Shown here: positions 22,297-34,752 of the stretch, piece by piece
How positions within the stretch are numbered: the stretch's first letter is position 1
How the letters are laid out: every line of letters begins with the position of its first letter
Source of the DNA: Coleophoma eucalyptorum
Taxonomy: Eukaryota > Ascomycota > Leotiomycetes > Helotiales > Dermateaceae
Reading direction: 5' to 3'
DNA length: 64,000 nucleotides
NCBI GenBank assembly: GCA_026120035.1
Contig: JALRME010000002.1
Span: forward strand, 806,001-870,000
Notes under the pieces: model-generated
Told to the model about the DNA's origin: nothing
Database searches by the model: none
Seen by the model: the letters and a program-made list of their open reading frames with translations, nothing else
Position numbers and translations under genes: made by a program

Positions 22297-25200
22297 ATGG
22301 CCACCTTGACCATGTCCTCCGTCTTTGACGCCAATTCTACCTTTCCTCGTTCACACTCCTCGTCCAACATTCCTGACCTGATCAGCGAAGACTACGAGCC
22401 GTCCTCCACGCCGCGTAACGAAGTACTCCCGCGATCCGCAAGTTTCCCGCATCTTCCTATTCTCGATACCCCTCAATATACGTCTGAGAAGGAATTGCAG
22501 AGAGGGTTGTCCTCGGACGCCTTGGCCCTACCTGCAGCAGAGAAGAAGAAGTCAGAAAATGTGTTAGCACGAGAATTGAAATCTGGGAAGAAGCTGTCCA
22601 AGGAAGACCGGTCCAAGACGGATCGCGTGGGCAGGCGCATGTCACTGGTAGCAAGACCGAAATCTTGGATATCAAAAGTAAAGGGAACTTCTCCGGAACG
22701 AAATTCGACCCCCGAAGAACCAAGTCCACCTCCGAAAGACATTCCTCCTGTGCCAACTATTTCCAAGCCTCCTCGAGAAAAGTCCAAGACAGTCTCCGAC
22801 TCCTTTGCCAACTTTGCACGCAAATCATGGATTAGCACCTCAAGATCGCCTTCACCGAATCGAATACAACCCAAAGAAATAGAGGCGGTGCAAGAGGAGG
22901 AGGCTCCGAAAAGTGTAGGAATCAGCTCAAGTCCGAGCAGCTCAAACCTGACGGTTCCAAAACTCGATAAGGCTACACATCCGACTACAGCGAAAGTGGC
23001 CGAAAGTCCTACAAAAAAATCCGGATTGCTCAAAAAGAAATCCAGGCCTCAAAGTGTGCTTATGAGCTTTACACATACCAATTCGACAAACTCCTCAACC
23101 AGTAGCTTACCCAGGAGTTCAGCTGATAACCGATCTACTCCCAGGACCTCGACAGACAAGATCTCGCCGTTACCCAATCCACTGGAAAAACTGCAAAGCA
23201 TTGTCACAGAACCGAGGAAAAAGGATGAATTATGGTCGGCGTTCCGGTCTTTAGACAACGACTTTTCCAAGTTTCAATCCAAAACAAGTGCCCTGAAGAC
23301 AAATGTGGTCAGAACGACATTGCTACCATTTTTACGAAACCATGCGGACCACCCTTCCATCAAAGTTTTGAGGCCGGAGGATCTAGACAGGCGAGCAAAT
23401 ATCTTCAATAAGTGGTGGAATGGACTTTTGGAAATGCTTGAAGGCCGAGCAAACCAAACCGTATCGGGTACAGACCGACCAATCCTTCTTGAAGCAGTCA
23501 CAGGAATCATGATGAGACCTGAGTGGAGGCTAGCTCCCTCTCCATTTGCACCACTGGCAGACCATCCACTCGAGGAATTTGAGCACCCGAGGAGGAAGTC
23601 AACGACTTCCTCTCAATTCTTAATTGAGTCAGTCCACCATAACATACGAAACATGTTCATTCAGAACCTACTATCACAAATGAGCTTGGTGGTAGACAAG
23701 ATGTCATTGAGGCATGCCCCTGCCAGTCTGGTGACCTTCTGTGGAAAAGCCACTGCCTATGCTTTTGTTTTCGTACCGGGTGTGGCCGATGTATTAGTTC
23801 GAATCTGGCAGCTACCTTTTGAGATGCTTCGTCGAGTAGCCGACGAGTTTGGACTGCCACGGCGAGTGAATAAGGTTGATACGGACGAGGTTATTGCCAA
23901 CTTTCCGGTCCATCTTCATTCTCTAGGATGGTCCTCAGCCAAAACTCTATCAACACAGCTTCGACATAAGGCAATGCTTCCACTTGGAGCCTCCAAGATT
24001 GCGTGGCACGGGCCATGGATTGCTAGATGGTGTGGCAGGGACAGTGATCTGTTTTTCATTTTTACGAAACACTATCATATTCTAGCGGAAGAGTTTGTGT
24101 CGCCGGAGCTAAGTCTTCAAGAGAAAGCCCGAACCCCGGGTAGGTTGCCAAAAAGAAAAAAAAACCCGTTATAAGCTATCTACTAATCATATTGTTAGGG
24201 TTTGTCTTAGTTCACGCTCAGATTCTGACTGCTCTGGATGCGACAATTCATCGGCAGCCAGCTGCTGAGCCTTTGCCACTTACGTTTGATGATGTTCTAG
24301 CTGGTGCAGATGCATCCGCGACTGCACTTCCATTACCGTCTAGCAATGTTGCAAGACTAATGGCTGAAAATCGATTGATCATGCTTCTCCGAGATTTCAT
24401 TTCCGAGCGATCCTCGGACTATGAATTAGCTCGATTGACTTTTGCCGAAGCGTTCGCCAAAATGATGCAAGCGAGCGCGAAAAGGACGTCACTATTCGAT
24501 CACAATGCCTGCTTTGTGCTCTGTGACTTCATGGAGGAGGCTTTGAGCTTATTCGTTCGGTTTCATCATGCCAATGATTCCGAGTCTGACTTCATTGACT
24601 GGTACTTCTGGATGGATGTTTGCAAGAAGATACTTGACAGCCAGAACACCATGTCCGAGATCAGACTATTCGCACTTATTTTCGGGGTTTGGAGCGTCAT
24701 CACAGCTAATGAACGGCGGAAGGAGGTATTATGCTTAGAATGGCTGCTGTCTGATGAGATGTTTGACAAATATTTTAACCACTGGTGCCCCATGGTAAGA
24801 GCATATTACATGCGGGTTTTGTGTTGGCGGCTTTGTCGGGATGATGGAAACTCTACGGATCTTGACACGTAGGTTTTCTTCTAGAATTATGATGATCAAG
24901 TAACATCTAACAATTATGCAGAAAAATCTTTCAGCTGACTTCCCTGCGGCTCAAAACCAACTGGGCACACTATCTCTATCTGAAGCAGACTGCTGAGGAG
25001 TCCAACAAGCTAGCTCCATCAACAATGCCTTGTCTACCAGCACCAGGTAGAAGGCTTCTTATTATAAGAAATGATAACCAAGCACCATCTCCTATCTTCC
25101 TTGGATTTGATGGCAATTTATCCGTCAAACCCAACTCGTCCCCAACACCCAGTAGACGTAACTCGGTATTTGGTTCGAATTCTCTACCGAAACTGGATAT

Positions 25201-25969
25201 GTCTACAGTGTCTTCCGAGTCCAAGTCCAGTGTTGACTCTCCTGCCTCTTCTACCTCCTCGAAGAAGCGATTTTCACTCTTCAATAAAATGCTACCATCC
25301 TCATTTGGCGCAGAATCATCACCTGCAAGTCCACCTACTCCAGGAGTGGCAGGGCAAAAACAGTCTTCTCCTCCTTCATCTAAAGCCAAGACTTTAGAAG
25401 AAGCCCGGCGAGAGACTGCTCTTGCGCGCTCTACGCGCCCATCACTTCACAGCAAGAACTCATCTACAGACAGCGAGTCAGGAGTGATAACTCATCGAGC
25501 TTTTAGTTTCAAATTCTCTCTGGAATGGACCAACCATCTCAATTCAACTGCCCTCATTCAGTCCGTCCTTATGCATGGAGCTCGCGAGCCAGGACGTGAG
25601 CGACGCATAATTCCACCTCGCTTGCCAGCACCTGCGCAAGCATGGCTGGGCTCTCGAATACCTGGAACGAGTCGCGAGGTCTCGGCATTGAATCCAGAAG
25701 AGTATGTTGAGCCTGACTTCGGCCGTTGGAATAACAATAATGGTCTCTCCAAATCCCAATGTGAGAATCCCTTGTCAAAGCCATACATTGGTGGCGGCAA
25801 GGGAAAGACCGAGAGAGCAAAGTATGCCGGCCGGGCCCTTGCCGAATGGGCACTCATTGTTGCCGAGTGCAATAACTTCGTTGAACGGAGACGTGCTGAG
25901 GGTGTACCTAATCTGAGATTGGTCGAGATACCCACTCTTGGAATTGAAGGATTCAGGAAATTCGGATGA
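22297..25969 (+). CDS. DUF1765 family protein
   Basis: Large fungal-specific protein, 1186 residues from exons 22297-24139, 24199-24868 and 24922-25969. Introns are 59 and 53 bp: GTAGGT with CTACTAATC and TTAG, then GTAGGT with TCTAAC and GCAG. Both close the frame. Residues 1-300 are low-complexity, basic and Ser/Pro-rich, as expected for a disordered phosphorylated region. The domain-like part follows: ELWSAFRSLDNDFSKFQSK, LLPFLRNHADHPSIKVLRPE, RANIFNKWWNGLLEMLEG, VTGIMMRPEWRL, GKATAYAFVFVPGVADVLVR, then VSPELSLQEKARTPGFVLVH. A second Ser-rich insert (about 870-1000) precedes the C-terminal FSFKFSLEWTNHLNST and YAGRALAEWALIVAECNNF. Start ATG is in good context (TCCATGGCC). No biochemical function is known to me for this family; I assign it by overall pattern. 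Confidence 0.82.
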
Positions 25970-28005
25970 TTCGTTGGATTGAATCGAATCTGGAATAGTG
26001 GGACAGCGAGAGCTGGAAGGAGAACTATCATAGGAGGGAAGTGCTGATGAGAGGCTTTGTTAATCGAGGACCCGCCGCTATCCCCAGGAATACTCCGAAT
26101 CACCTGCGAAGACCCCTCTCGATATACGATCTATCTTTCGCATCATTCTTCCAACTTAATTCAGCATAATAGCCCAGGCGCTCTGCTTTTTACTTTCTTT
26201 CTTTTCCTTTTTGTTTGTTTTTTATACTCTACTAACAAGGAATATGGGCTCAGGGGGTGTTTCTGATTTTGGTCGTCTTAGACGTCACTCATCTGCTACT
26301 ACTGGTCTTTGTTTTGCTTGTTTGGAGGAGAAATCTCTTCTAAGGTTTGGTGCGGTTTTTGGGATTACGCGATAGAGAAACGTTGATGAGGGCGAAGAAG
26401 CGGAGCGCACCCTATCAGGTTTTGATAGATAGGAATGGTGCAGGGTGAATGGATCGAATAATGCATAGAGAAATGGATTTAGCTTACGATAGAGTCATTT
26501 TACTGATTCCCTGGAAATGCTCAATACATGATTTGGCTGACTACATCGCCTTGGCCACTGATGTCATTTGAGAATTCAAGACGCTATCGTTGACGATTAC
26601 TGAACTTGCTTGAGAGATTTTAATGCTGCTGGGTTTCCGGCTGGATTAGCTGAGGATTTATCGTACAAGTGTGGTTCGGGGGCTGATTTTTCGTCGAGGT
26701 AAGTAACACCTGAGCGCTATTGCTCCATGTCGCGTGTCATCGTGGCCGTTACGTTGCGTGCGTGCGCGTGCACTACTTCCTCTAATCCCAGCATAACTCT
26801 GTTCGATGCTGTTGCTCTGCTTAAGATATAGATGTCTCCATCTTGCAATTCTGAGTCGTCAAGGTCAGGTCATCGTAGCCTCGGCATGCTTACCACTGTC
26901 AACAAGAAGACCCATTCTACTCCTGGAGAGCAATAATACCAGCTTTACGCGCCGCAGCAGCCTCCTGATAGCTCGTAATCGCAAACATACTAATACATAC
27001 GCGCAGTTTAAACAAGCAACAGTTGTATGCTTCTTTCTACTTAGAGGAACAAACATCGTGGTGTTGTGGGTTTGAGAAATATTGCGCTTAGTTTGAGCCG
27101 CCACACCACTGCATGACGGACTTCCGTACTCGTGCTAAATGCACCGGCTTGTACAGTTTTGTTCTTTCATCCCTCTTAACCTCCTTTCTAGGCTTCTCTT
27201 CCATCTCGGGGGTACTTTTCCGGTGGCAGGGACAGAGGGTTATACTCGCTTAATTTATTGCTCGCTAATTGTCCGAACTGTTTTTTCACCTGAAGTTACT
27301 TACCTTACTCAACGCATTTTCTTTCAGGGCTACATCGTGTAAATATTGTCCAGGACTAATTGACGGTATAAAGCTTTCAGGTTTTTTTTTAGTTTTCTGT
27401 CGGCTTGGTTCAGCGCGCAATTTTTCTTGTCATCTGAGTGCAATCATCGCAGTTGCTGTCTAGCTTCTTTCAGTGATTGATATGTTCTAGGTACTGGATT
27501 TCACTTACTGGAGTTATTGTATCTGAAACACTATAGTTCGGCCCATTCCAGTCCCTAGATTGAATTTCGAGGTTAGGATTTATGAGTCTCAGTGCTCTGA
27601 TGTGTTGTGGTATCCATCTTATATAGACGTGGTCTTCAAAGAGTTTAACCGTATTAAGAATGCATCCCCCTAGTCTACTGCAAATAGCATATGAATGAAA
27701 GTTTTCAATCTTCATTCAGTTAAATACCATCAAATATGTTAATCTTTCCGTTATTCTTATTATCATTGTTATTTATACATGTATACTCAAATTATACTAG
27801 CGCATGAGCTAAGTGGTTTTAAACCTCCTAGCATCCTTCATTGGTATTTGAAGTGTTGTACTTGGCTTGCAAGATCTATTAAGCTAGGTTCCTTCATGTC
27901 AGTTCACTTATCCCTGGGCATCATTTGCCATTTACCATATTATTGTACAGTTCTGTGTGGCCTTCGTTTCCTAGCAAATATCGCGTCCCGCCGTCCTTTC
28001 CATCC
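25970..28005. other. Intergenic between convergent genes, about 2 kb
   Basis: 3' flanks of the DUF1765 gene and the coiled-coil gene. T-rich stretches from 26165 to 26235 and AT-rich DNA from 27240 to 27990. No supportable gene. Confidence 0.55.
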
Positions 28006-29202
28006 CTAGGTATATGCCGCTCTTGCGTGTAAGTGATCAAGCAAACCAACTTCCCCCCTCTCAACTTCGTCGGGAAGTTGCAAAGGGGACAGACTGCCTA
28101 TCCGCATGTCCATTTCTGCCTTTCCAACGACAGAGTTTTGCCATGCAACATCCTCCAATTCACTGTACGATTTCTCATGCCGGAAGTCCGGAAATGGTTC
28201 CCAAAGCTCAGTACTCGCAGGTGATGTAGACTTTACTTCAGATAGGTCTTGTGCATAATATGAAGGTCGTGCAGGTAAGCGCGTGAGATTCTTGATTTGG
28301 TCTGGCTGAATAGCAACACTAAAAGTGGGCTCTGGTGGTCCTTGTCTTGATTCTCGATACATTTTTGGATTGTGGACTGACTTGAATCGGATTTGAGTTG
28401 TTCTGGTCTCGGTCGGCGCCTGTAGGGTGACATGGAGGGGTCTTATCTTGAAGTTTGGCCGTTGGGGAGAGAAGTTGATCTTGAGCGGAACGGTGGTGTC
28501 CATTTCAAGAAGGTCCGTATGTATCTGAAGGGCCTTTTTGGGTGGTGGTGGTGAAGAATTACTAGAGCGAAACCTGAAGCCTTGTGGAACTGGCGGTGAT
28601 ACGGTCTCCTGACCAGCAATTCTGAAATGCGTCTTGCCAGGAGTCAGAAGATCGGGCGAAGAGGACTGAGAGGACTGCTCCACCTTCTCGGGTGTCCAGA
28701 AGCCCTTCCAAAACCCCGCGGCAATGGATGACGTGGTAGACTTGGCCTTCTTGGTTGGCGTGGATGGCAATTCTCTCTCCACGCTTCTAAACATATCTTT
28801 TGGAGGTGGTGGTTGGAGAGTGAAAGAAAGGACTTCCGGAGAAGTGATGGTCTTCATTGAAGAGTACCTGGTGGATTGTGGTGCGGAGGGTGGTGTAACT
28901 GGCAGGATTTCGGGATAAGTTATTTTGGCAGGTTCTGTCTGGTTGTGTGCTGATGAAAGCATGCTGATCTCCGTTGTGTACCCTGTAACATCCGTAGAGA
29001 GACCCACCGAGCTCTCTTTCAACTTCGACATGCCTTCTTCCAGAGTCCGAATTTGCTCTCTGTACTTTGAGCCTAAGTTTGTCAAATTCTTGAGACGCTG
29101 CTCCATCCTATCGAACTGCTCCTGGAGTGGATGTGGAACGTGCTTCATAGGGGAAGGCGTACCATACCACTCCTCTCTGTGAACATACGGTGTCGAAGCC
29201 AT
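28006..29202 (-). CDS. Uncharacterised coiled-coil, proline-rich protein
   Basis: Single-exon frame of 398 residues from an ATG at 29202; I do not recognise the family. An N-terminal helical stretch (about 25-68, LQEQFDRMEQRLKNLTNLGS then YREQIRTLEEGMSKLK) looks like a coiled coil. The middle is Pro/Ser/Thr-rich and basic with many SP/TP sites. A Trp-containing block AGFWKGFWTPEKVE lies near residue 165. The C-terminus is mixed and acidic. Composition fits a cytoskeletal, septal or nuclear scaffold protein regulated by phosphorylation, but this is a guess. The length of an unbroken frame together with codon-like third-position choice supports it as a real gene. Confidence 0.65.
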   Translation of the reverse strand: MASTPYVHREEWYGTPSPMKHVPHPLQEQFDRMEQRLKNLTNLGSKYREQIRTLEEGMSKLKESSVGLSTDVTGYTTEISMLSSAHNQTEPAKITYPEILPVTPPSAPQSTRYSSMKTITSPEVLSFTLQPPPPKDMFRSVERELPSTPTKKAKSTTSSIAAGFWKGFWTPEKVEQSSQSSSPDLLTPGKTHFRIAGQETVSPPVPQGFRFRSSNSSPPPPKKALQIHTDLLEMDTTVPLKINFSPQRPNFKIRPLHVTLQAPTETRTTQIRFKSVHNPKMYRESRQGPPEPTFSVAIQPDQIKNLTRLPARPSYYAQDLSEVKSTSPASTELWEPFPDFRHEKSYSELEDVAWQNSVVGKAEMDMRIGSLSPLQLPDEVERGEVGLLDHLHARAAYT

Positions 29203-30234
29203 ATTGTGTTTGATGCTAAGTGAAAGTTTCCAGATACGACAGGATCTAGTCAGTCACTTGCAAACTGCAGATGTTTCCAAGGCCCTGGGACCCAACTGGT
29301 CGTGTAGGTGAGAACTGCTTTCAAGAAAATTTCGCTTGATTAGGAAGCGAGGTCAGAAATCGCTGATCACTTTGTTGGCGAGATCTGAGGATAAATAAGT
29401 AAGTGGATGCCCGGAACATGGTCAAAGTCAACAACGGCGTCTTGCTCCATGGGCCAACCTCCTTTTCACCACAACTCTAACTACTCTTCGCCCTTGTCGC
29501 CTCTAGAATCTTCCAATGAGCTTCTAACCGACGTTGGCCTTTGTATGTTGCCGATATGGCATCCCCGGTCTGTGGAAGATGTCTGATCTGATAGTTATGG
29601 ATCTCTTGGATACTTCATCTGTAGGAAAGTGCCCGTCTTAATGAGCAGATGATATAGTTCTCGTAAGCGAAGGAGTAGTAGGAAAGGAAAGAGCGATTGG
29701 GCTTACTTGCCGTAAGCGATGCAGACCTCCTTGTCTTCTGTAGTGACTGGGAGCATTCCTTTAAACTAAAGTACAGAGGAGACCGATCTTATTCCTGAAA
29801 AAGGTTTCCTGAAAGTAGTAAATTCTTAGGGGTAACCAATTTGTGTTTCTAGCTGTCCCATCTAGGTCCGACGACCAGAAACTGAGATACCAGCTGTCAA
29901 AGGAGAGGAGTCTCCTACCACCCCTTGACATCAATGCAAAATACTTGGACTGCGAGTTTGAAGGAAAAAGGATATTTACATTCAAATAATTTGTGCTTTA
30001 TGCTCCTTTGAGACATAAAGTATTGGCTTCACTCAGACTGAAGAAGTGCTCCATAAGGGTTCGGCATTTCGGAGTTAATACCACGCGCTAGTCCAAACAA
30101 AGCCTCGCACTCGCCCAAAGAAAATCCAAACGGAGTCACGTTACCGGTACCCTCTTGACAATCGACACAGAGACAGCTGCTCTACAACTTCCGTGGGTCA
30201 AGAATGCTCAGATTCTTGACTACTGTATTCTGCA
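29203..30234. other. Divergent promoter region, about 1 kb
   Basis: Lies between the start of the coiled-coil gene (minus) and the start of the DUS4-like gene (plus). No gene seen. Confidence 0.6.
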
Positions 30235-31738
30235 ATGTGCGATGACCTCAGTCTCGGAGGAGAGGCTCCGCCAGGTCTTGCTATCAAGTATGTCCTCACC
30301 TACTGCATACTTGCGTTGCACAATCTTGACTAGGTTTGTTATGCTTAACTTATGAAAAAGTCCTCTGAAATTATTCGATATCGCGAAAGCTGAGAAGCGA
30401 CCATTGTATACTTCTGCGCCTATGGTGCGGTATAGCAAGGTAAGTTTCCCTTTTGGTAGTTGCAGAAGAATTGGGTTCAAAGGTGCTGATGGGACATAGC
30501 TTGCTTTTCGCCAGACAGTTGCTGAGTATGGAGTTGATTTGACTTGGACACCTATGGTATGCTCTTCCATAAATTGGCTTATGAACGCACCCTTACGATC
30601 TGGCAAATAGATTCTTGCAAAGGAGTTCAATCGAAGTGTTTTAGCACGTGATAGTGGTATGTCTTCCTCTGGGTTGCAATCCTTTCGATAGTTCTTAGAA
30701 GGCAATAAACATTGCTTCGAATATGGGTGCAGAATTCAACTAGCTTGTTCGGAACGAGGATATCCTATATCAGATATATCCGATATACAAATCTGGAAAC
30801 CGTTCTCTACGACCGCTAACACCGCTATCAAGATTTCACAACCTGTCCAAACCCACCACCAACACTTCTTCAATTCGGAGCCAACTCACCACAGGAGCTA
30901 GCACGAGCAACCAAGCTCATTGCACCGTATGTTAACGGAGTAGATATCAACTGTGGCTGCCCCCAATCATGGGCATGTGCCGAGACCCTTGGAGCGGCAC
31001 TGATGCACAAGCGAGAACTCGTTGCAGATATGGTGATTGCTGCGAAAGCCGCCCTGAAGGAGGAAGGGTATGAGGGGAAGAAGACAGTCAGTGTGAAGAT
31101 TAGGGTGCATAAAGATTTACGGTAAAGTTTTTCCTCCCTTCCAAATGCTTGTTACCTCTCACAAATCTCCCCCAAAGGCATCTCAATGAAATGCAATGCA
31201 ATCAAGCAGATTTGAAGGGAAGGAGCTGACACCCTGAAAACACAGCCAGACAGCAGACTTCATCAAGACAGTGGAAGCAGCCGGCGCAGATTTCATCACC
31301 ATCCATGGACGAACCCGTAGCACGCCCTCCTCTCACCCCGTATCTCTCTCAGCCATCAAAACCATGGCATCCCTCACCACCGTGCCCACTCTCGCCAACG
31401 GCGATGTTTTCACCCTCTCCTCAGCCAAGTCCATAACGGAGGAAACAGGTGTGGACGGCGTCATGGCTGCCCGCGGCCTGCTCGAGAATCCAGCCCTGTT
31501 TAGCGGCGAGGACCGCTGTCCTTGGGAAGCGGTAGAGAAATTCATGAATTTCGTCGTCAAGGCCCCGATTCCGTTCCGACTGGTTCTTCACCATGTCACT
31601 GAGATGGCGGGCAGTGATCGCAGTCAGAGGGGCCGGACTTTGCTTACCAAAGAGGAGAGAATGCGGCTGGTGGGTGTAAACAGTATGATTGAGTTGATTG
31701 ACCTTTTGGATGAGGTCAAGGGCATGAGGAGGTTGTGA
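30235..31738 (+). CDS. DUS4: tRNA-dihydrouridine synthase, DUS4 type
   Basis: Flavin enzyme reducing uridine to dihydrouridine in the D-loop of cytoplasmic tRNA (positions 20a/20b in yeast Dus4p). Six exons: 30235-30287, 30361-30439, 30500-30556, 30611-30656, 30833-31121 and 31246-31738, totalling 338 residues. FMN-site start: LYTSAPMVRYSKLAFRQ; then VAEYGVDLTWTPMILAKEFN; the catalytic-cysteine block VDINCGCPQSWACAETLG; KTVSVKIRVHKDLR; phosphate-binding FITIHGRTRS; PTLANGDV and GVMAARGLLENPALF. All splice sites are GT-AG and each join falls inside a conserved block, which is strong support. The start ATG (30235) gives MCDDLSLGGEAPPGLAI before the domain. The fourth intron (176 bp) is much longer than the others. 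The gene is convergent with the aldo-keto reductase. Confidence 0.92.
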
Positions 31739-32215
31739 CGGATGCTGTGGATGCTGTGGATGCAGTAAAGAACCTTCAAGTGATCTGTGGAAACTGGAAA
31801 GATATAGAGACTTTAGAATAACTTATAGCATTTGTTAGCATTTGCTTTAGATCGTCGTGCATTGGCTGCTGGAGTCTTTGCAGGGCTTTTGATTGCCAGT
31901 ATAGAAACCTGCAGAAACTGGAAGTTTTAAAGGTGTCTAGTAATGTCTTCTCTCATACTCTCGGACTGTACTCGAAGTTCCACCGACATTCCTAGACCTG
32001 ATTCTAAGTATATCACATGACATTCCACATTCAAAGTCATGTCACATGATTGTTATTATAACTCAACAGACTTCTTTTGTCATGCACGAAATTGAATTGT
32101 GTAGTGTCCTAATCCTGGTATCTACAACTATAGCCTCTAAAACCAACGCCAGCTATGCTTTCCAAGACTTGTGCCTCCAAAATCTAACTCATAAATTCAT
32201 GGTATCCCCGATAAT
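31739..32215. other. Convergent 3' intergenic region
   Basis: 3' flanks of DUS4 and the aldo-keto reductase. Contains TCACATGA motifs at about 32014 and 32042 with a short inverted arrangement. No gene. Confidence 0.6.
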
Positions 32216-33275
32216 TTAAGCACTCTCTTCTGGCCAGACATCGTAACCGAAGGTATCCTTCATGTTGACGAAACGAGAGCAACGACCCTCAGCCACCTTG
32301 TTGATGGCCTGGAAGTCTTCCTCAGACAACTCAATCAGCTTGGCATTGTCGAAGATGCGTGAGGGGTTGGAGCTCTTTGGAAGTACGGCGTATCCGCGCT
32401 TCAGACCCCAGGCAATCAAGGTCTGCGCCAGACTTACGCCGTTCTTCTCCGCAATGGCAAGCAGGTCCTTGTTAGTGCTGACCTTCTCGCCAGTGCCCGG
32501 AACTTGGTCTTGCGATCCCAGTGGTGAGTAGGCCACTGGCATAATATTCTTCGAGCGGCAGTAGGCGATCAGAGAGTCGTTTGGCAAGAATGGGTGGATT
32601 TCGATCTGGTTGATGGCTGGAGGAATCTCTGCAAATTTAAGAAGTGATTCGAGACCCTTCTCAGTCCAGTTGGAAACTCCAATGGCTCTTGTTAGTCCAG
32701 CCTTGTAGAGCTTCTCCATGGCTCTCCAGGTTGGCTCGGGATTCTCGGTAAGCTCCTTCTTAATGACATACTACAAATTACCGCAAGTCAGTTTAGCTAC
32801 TTATCGCCAGTTGGCATTTTTGACAGGGTCAAAACTTGAAGAAGAAATCACGCACCTTGCCATCTGCGCCGATCTTAGGCATATTGTGCTCATCTTTCTC
32901 CGCAGCAATTGGCCAATGGACCAAAAAGGCGTCAATATACGGGGTTTGGAGCTTCTCCAGCGAGTTCTTCAAACTCCACTCCACCTCCTCCGGCTCGTGC
33001 AAGTGTTGCCAGACCTTGGTCACGATGAAGATGTCCTCTCTGGTAACAGAAGGGTTTTGCGAGATGAACTCGCGGATTCCGCTGCCAACCTCGCCCTCAT
33101 TCTGGTAGAACCACGCGCAGTCGAGGTGTCGGTATCCTGCATTCAGGGCGCAGACAACCGCCCGGTGTGTCTCTCCTACAGAGCCCTGGGATGCGAAGGT
33201 GCCAAAGCCAAGGGCTGGCATCTTCACCCCATTGTTGAGCTCGAGCATCGGGCCTGTGACTGCAGCTTGTGCCAT
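32216..33275 (-). CDS. Aldo-keto reductase
   Basis: NADPH-dependent oxidoreductase of the AKR superfamily, 324 residues from exons 33275-32856 and 32770-32216 (intron 85 bp, GTGCGT...TTTGTAG). It starts MAQAAVTGPMLELNNGVKMP, then ALGFGTFASQGS. The catalytic tetrad is visible: Asp and Tyr in YRHLDCAWFYQNE, Lys in FIVTKVWQHL, His in DAFLVHWPIA. The C-terminal part has AIGVSNWTEKGLESLL, NQIEIHPFLPNDSLIAYC, YSPLGSQDQVPGTG and the cofactor motif LPKSSNPSRIFDN, whose Lys-Ser and Arg suit the NADP 2'-phosphate. Closest functional class is the GCY1/YPR1-like aldehyde and sugar reductases; the natural substrate cannot be told. The open frame extends upstream of the ATG without another ATG. Confidence 0.93.
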
Positions 33276-34674
33276 GTTGTATGGGTTGTTCACTAACGGT
33301 GTATAGAGATCTTTGGGGTCAGAGGTCAGAGATCCTTTCAGAGATCCTTCACTACGATCGATATGAGTATGATGAGGAAAGGTATGAAATGAGAGGTTCA
33401 ATGGTATCCTAAGGAGTGCGGTGAGGGCGAGTGGAAGCTTGTTCCAAGCTCGGTCAGTAGCGCAGATAACAAGGTATATCAAAAGCCCGCAGCGCCCAAA
33501 TCACTTCAGCTATGACTGAATCATGCAGCGGTTTGCTGGCACGAAGAGTTCTCGGGGATTCTTCTCTTGTCTCTGGTCTTCCTCTGCTGCAATTGAGATT
33601 GCAAGACTGGAGTGCGCAACTAAGACGACACAAAAATCGGCCTATGACGTTGTTTGAGGTGCATGGCTCCATAGTTGGTGCGTAGCTTAGAGTTTAGTGG
33701 CTCAGCTTCATTAGGAGGACCCCTGGAGCGTCCAGGACGAAGCCTTGCAGCGGAGCCTTGCTGTAGCATCGTGTACTGGGAAGGCTTAGCGTGTGAGGAC
33801 GGGACCCTGGTCGGCAGCCATGTGTATATTGTGGTAGCACGAGTAGTACGAGTCGCCGTACGCAGTAAGGGTTTGAGGTAAGTGGGACGCGGCTGCCGTA
33901 GGAGTTGCAGGAATCCGAGTCGTAGTGGCAGTGGCACGGAACAGGGGCGTTGAGAATGGTCCGGCAAGGCTGTCACGTCAAAAACTTTTTTAACGCCAAT
34001 TTACAACTTACCTTTTTCCATCTGATATTTCACATAGATTACGCACGGTAAAAAGACGGTCCGAGGAGGCATGGCCCAACTAGAGGCTCATAGCGCCCAT
34101 TACGCCGCCGTGAGAGTCAGGCACCGAAGGGCGAAGAACTCCAAGTTGGGTAATGGAAGACCGTCCCGTAAAACCCCATCGTCATCTACGACTTCATTAC
34201 CCAGTAGAGTAAGGCCGGGTCCCCCATCCTAATGCCCTCCCAATCAGTGTCTGCCCTTGGCAATGGACAAAATAGAGATTTTTGCGAGGCTGAGTAGGAT
34301 GAGGCAATTCCTCAGGGCGATCATGCATGTGTAGCTCAGTTCCAGGGTTGTCCTTTCCAGCGGTTGCACAGCTTTCCCGTATACCACCGGCACCAAACAG
34401 CACCGCACCGAACTGTGTAGTAAAACCATTCGTGCTACTGTCCTTTGTATGCAGTGCGGTATCATTATCGCATCGGCGCCCCGCCCCCTATCTGCACAAT
34501 CTCACAACCCCTCGGACCCCTCATTGCCCTCTGCTGTGCAGTATCTTTCTTATCCTATCACAGCCCCTCCATTCTCAACGCTCCTTCTAAATCCTCCCCC
34601 TCCATGCGTGCAAACAATCCATCCTTCTGCGACGGCCTTCTATGTCCACTGCCACTTCCATTGCTGCTGCACTA

Positions 34675-34685
34675 CCCCCCCCCCC
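34675..34685. repeat. Poly-C run, 11 bases
   Basis: Homopolymer C run inside a pyrimidine-rich segment. Confidence 0.85.
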
Positions 34686-34722
34686 TCTTCTTACCTCCAC
34701 CTCCTTCTTCCACCTTCCCTTT

Positions 34723-34752
34723 CACCGTCACCGTCACCGTCACCGTCACCGT
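34723..34752. repeat. CACCGT hexanucleotide repeat, five units
   Basis: Five perfect tandem copies of CACCGT. Confidence 0.95.

Noticed and set aside
30220..30705. 161-codon open frame on the minus strand
   Set aside because: It lies antisense over the first four exons of the DUS4-like gene, whose spliced frame carries the conserved FMN-site residues; the antisense frame has no recognisable feature.
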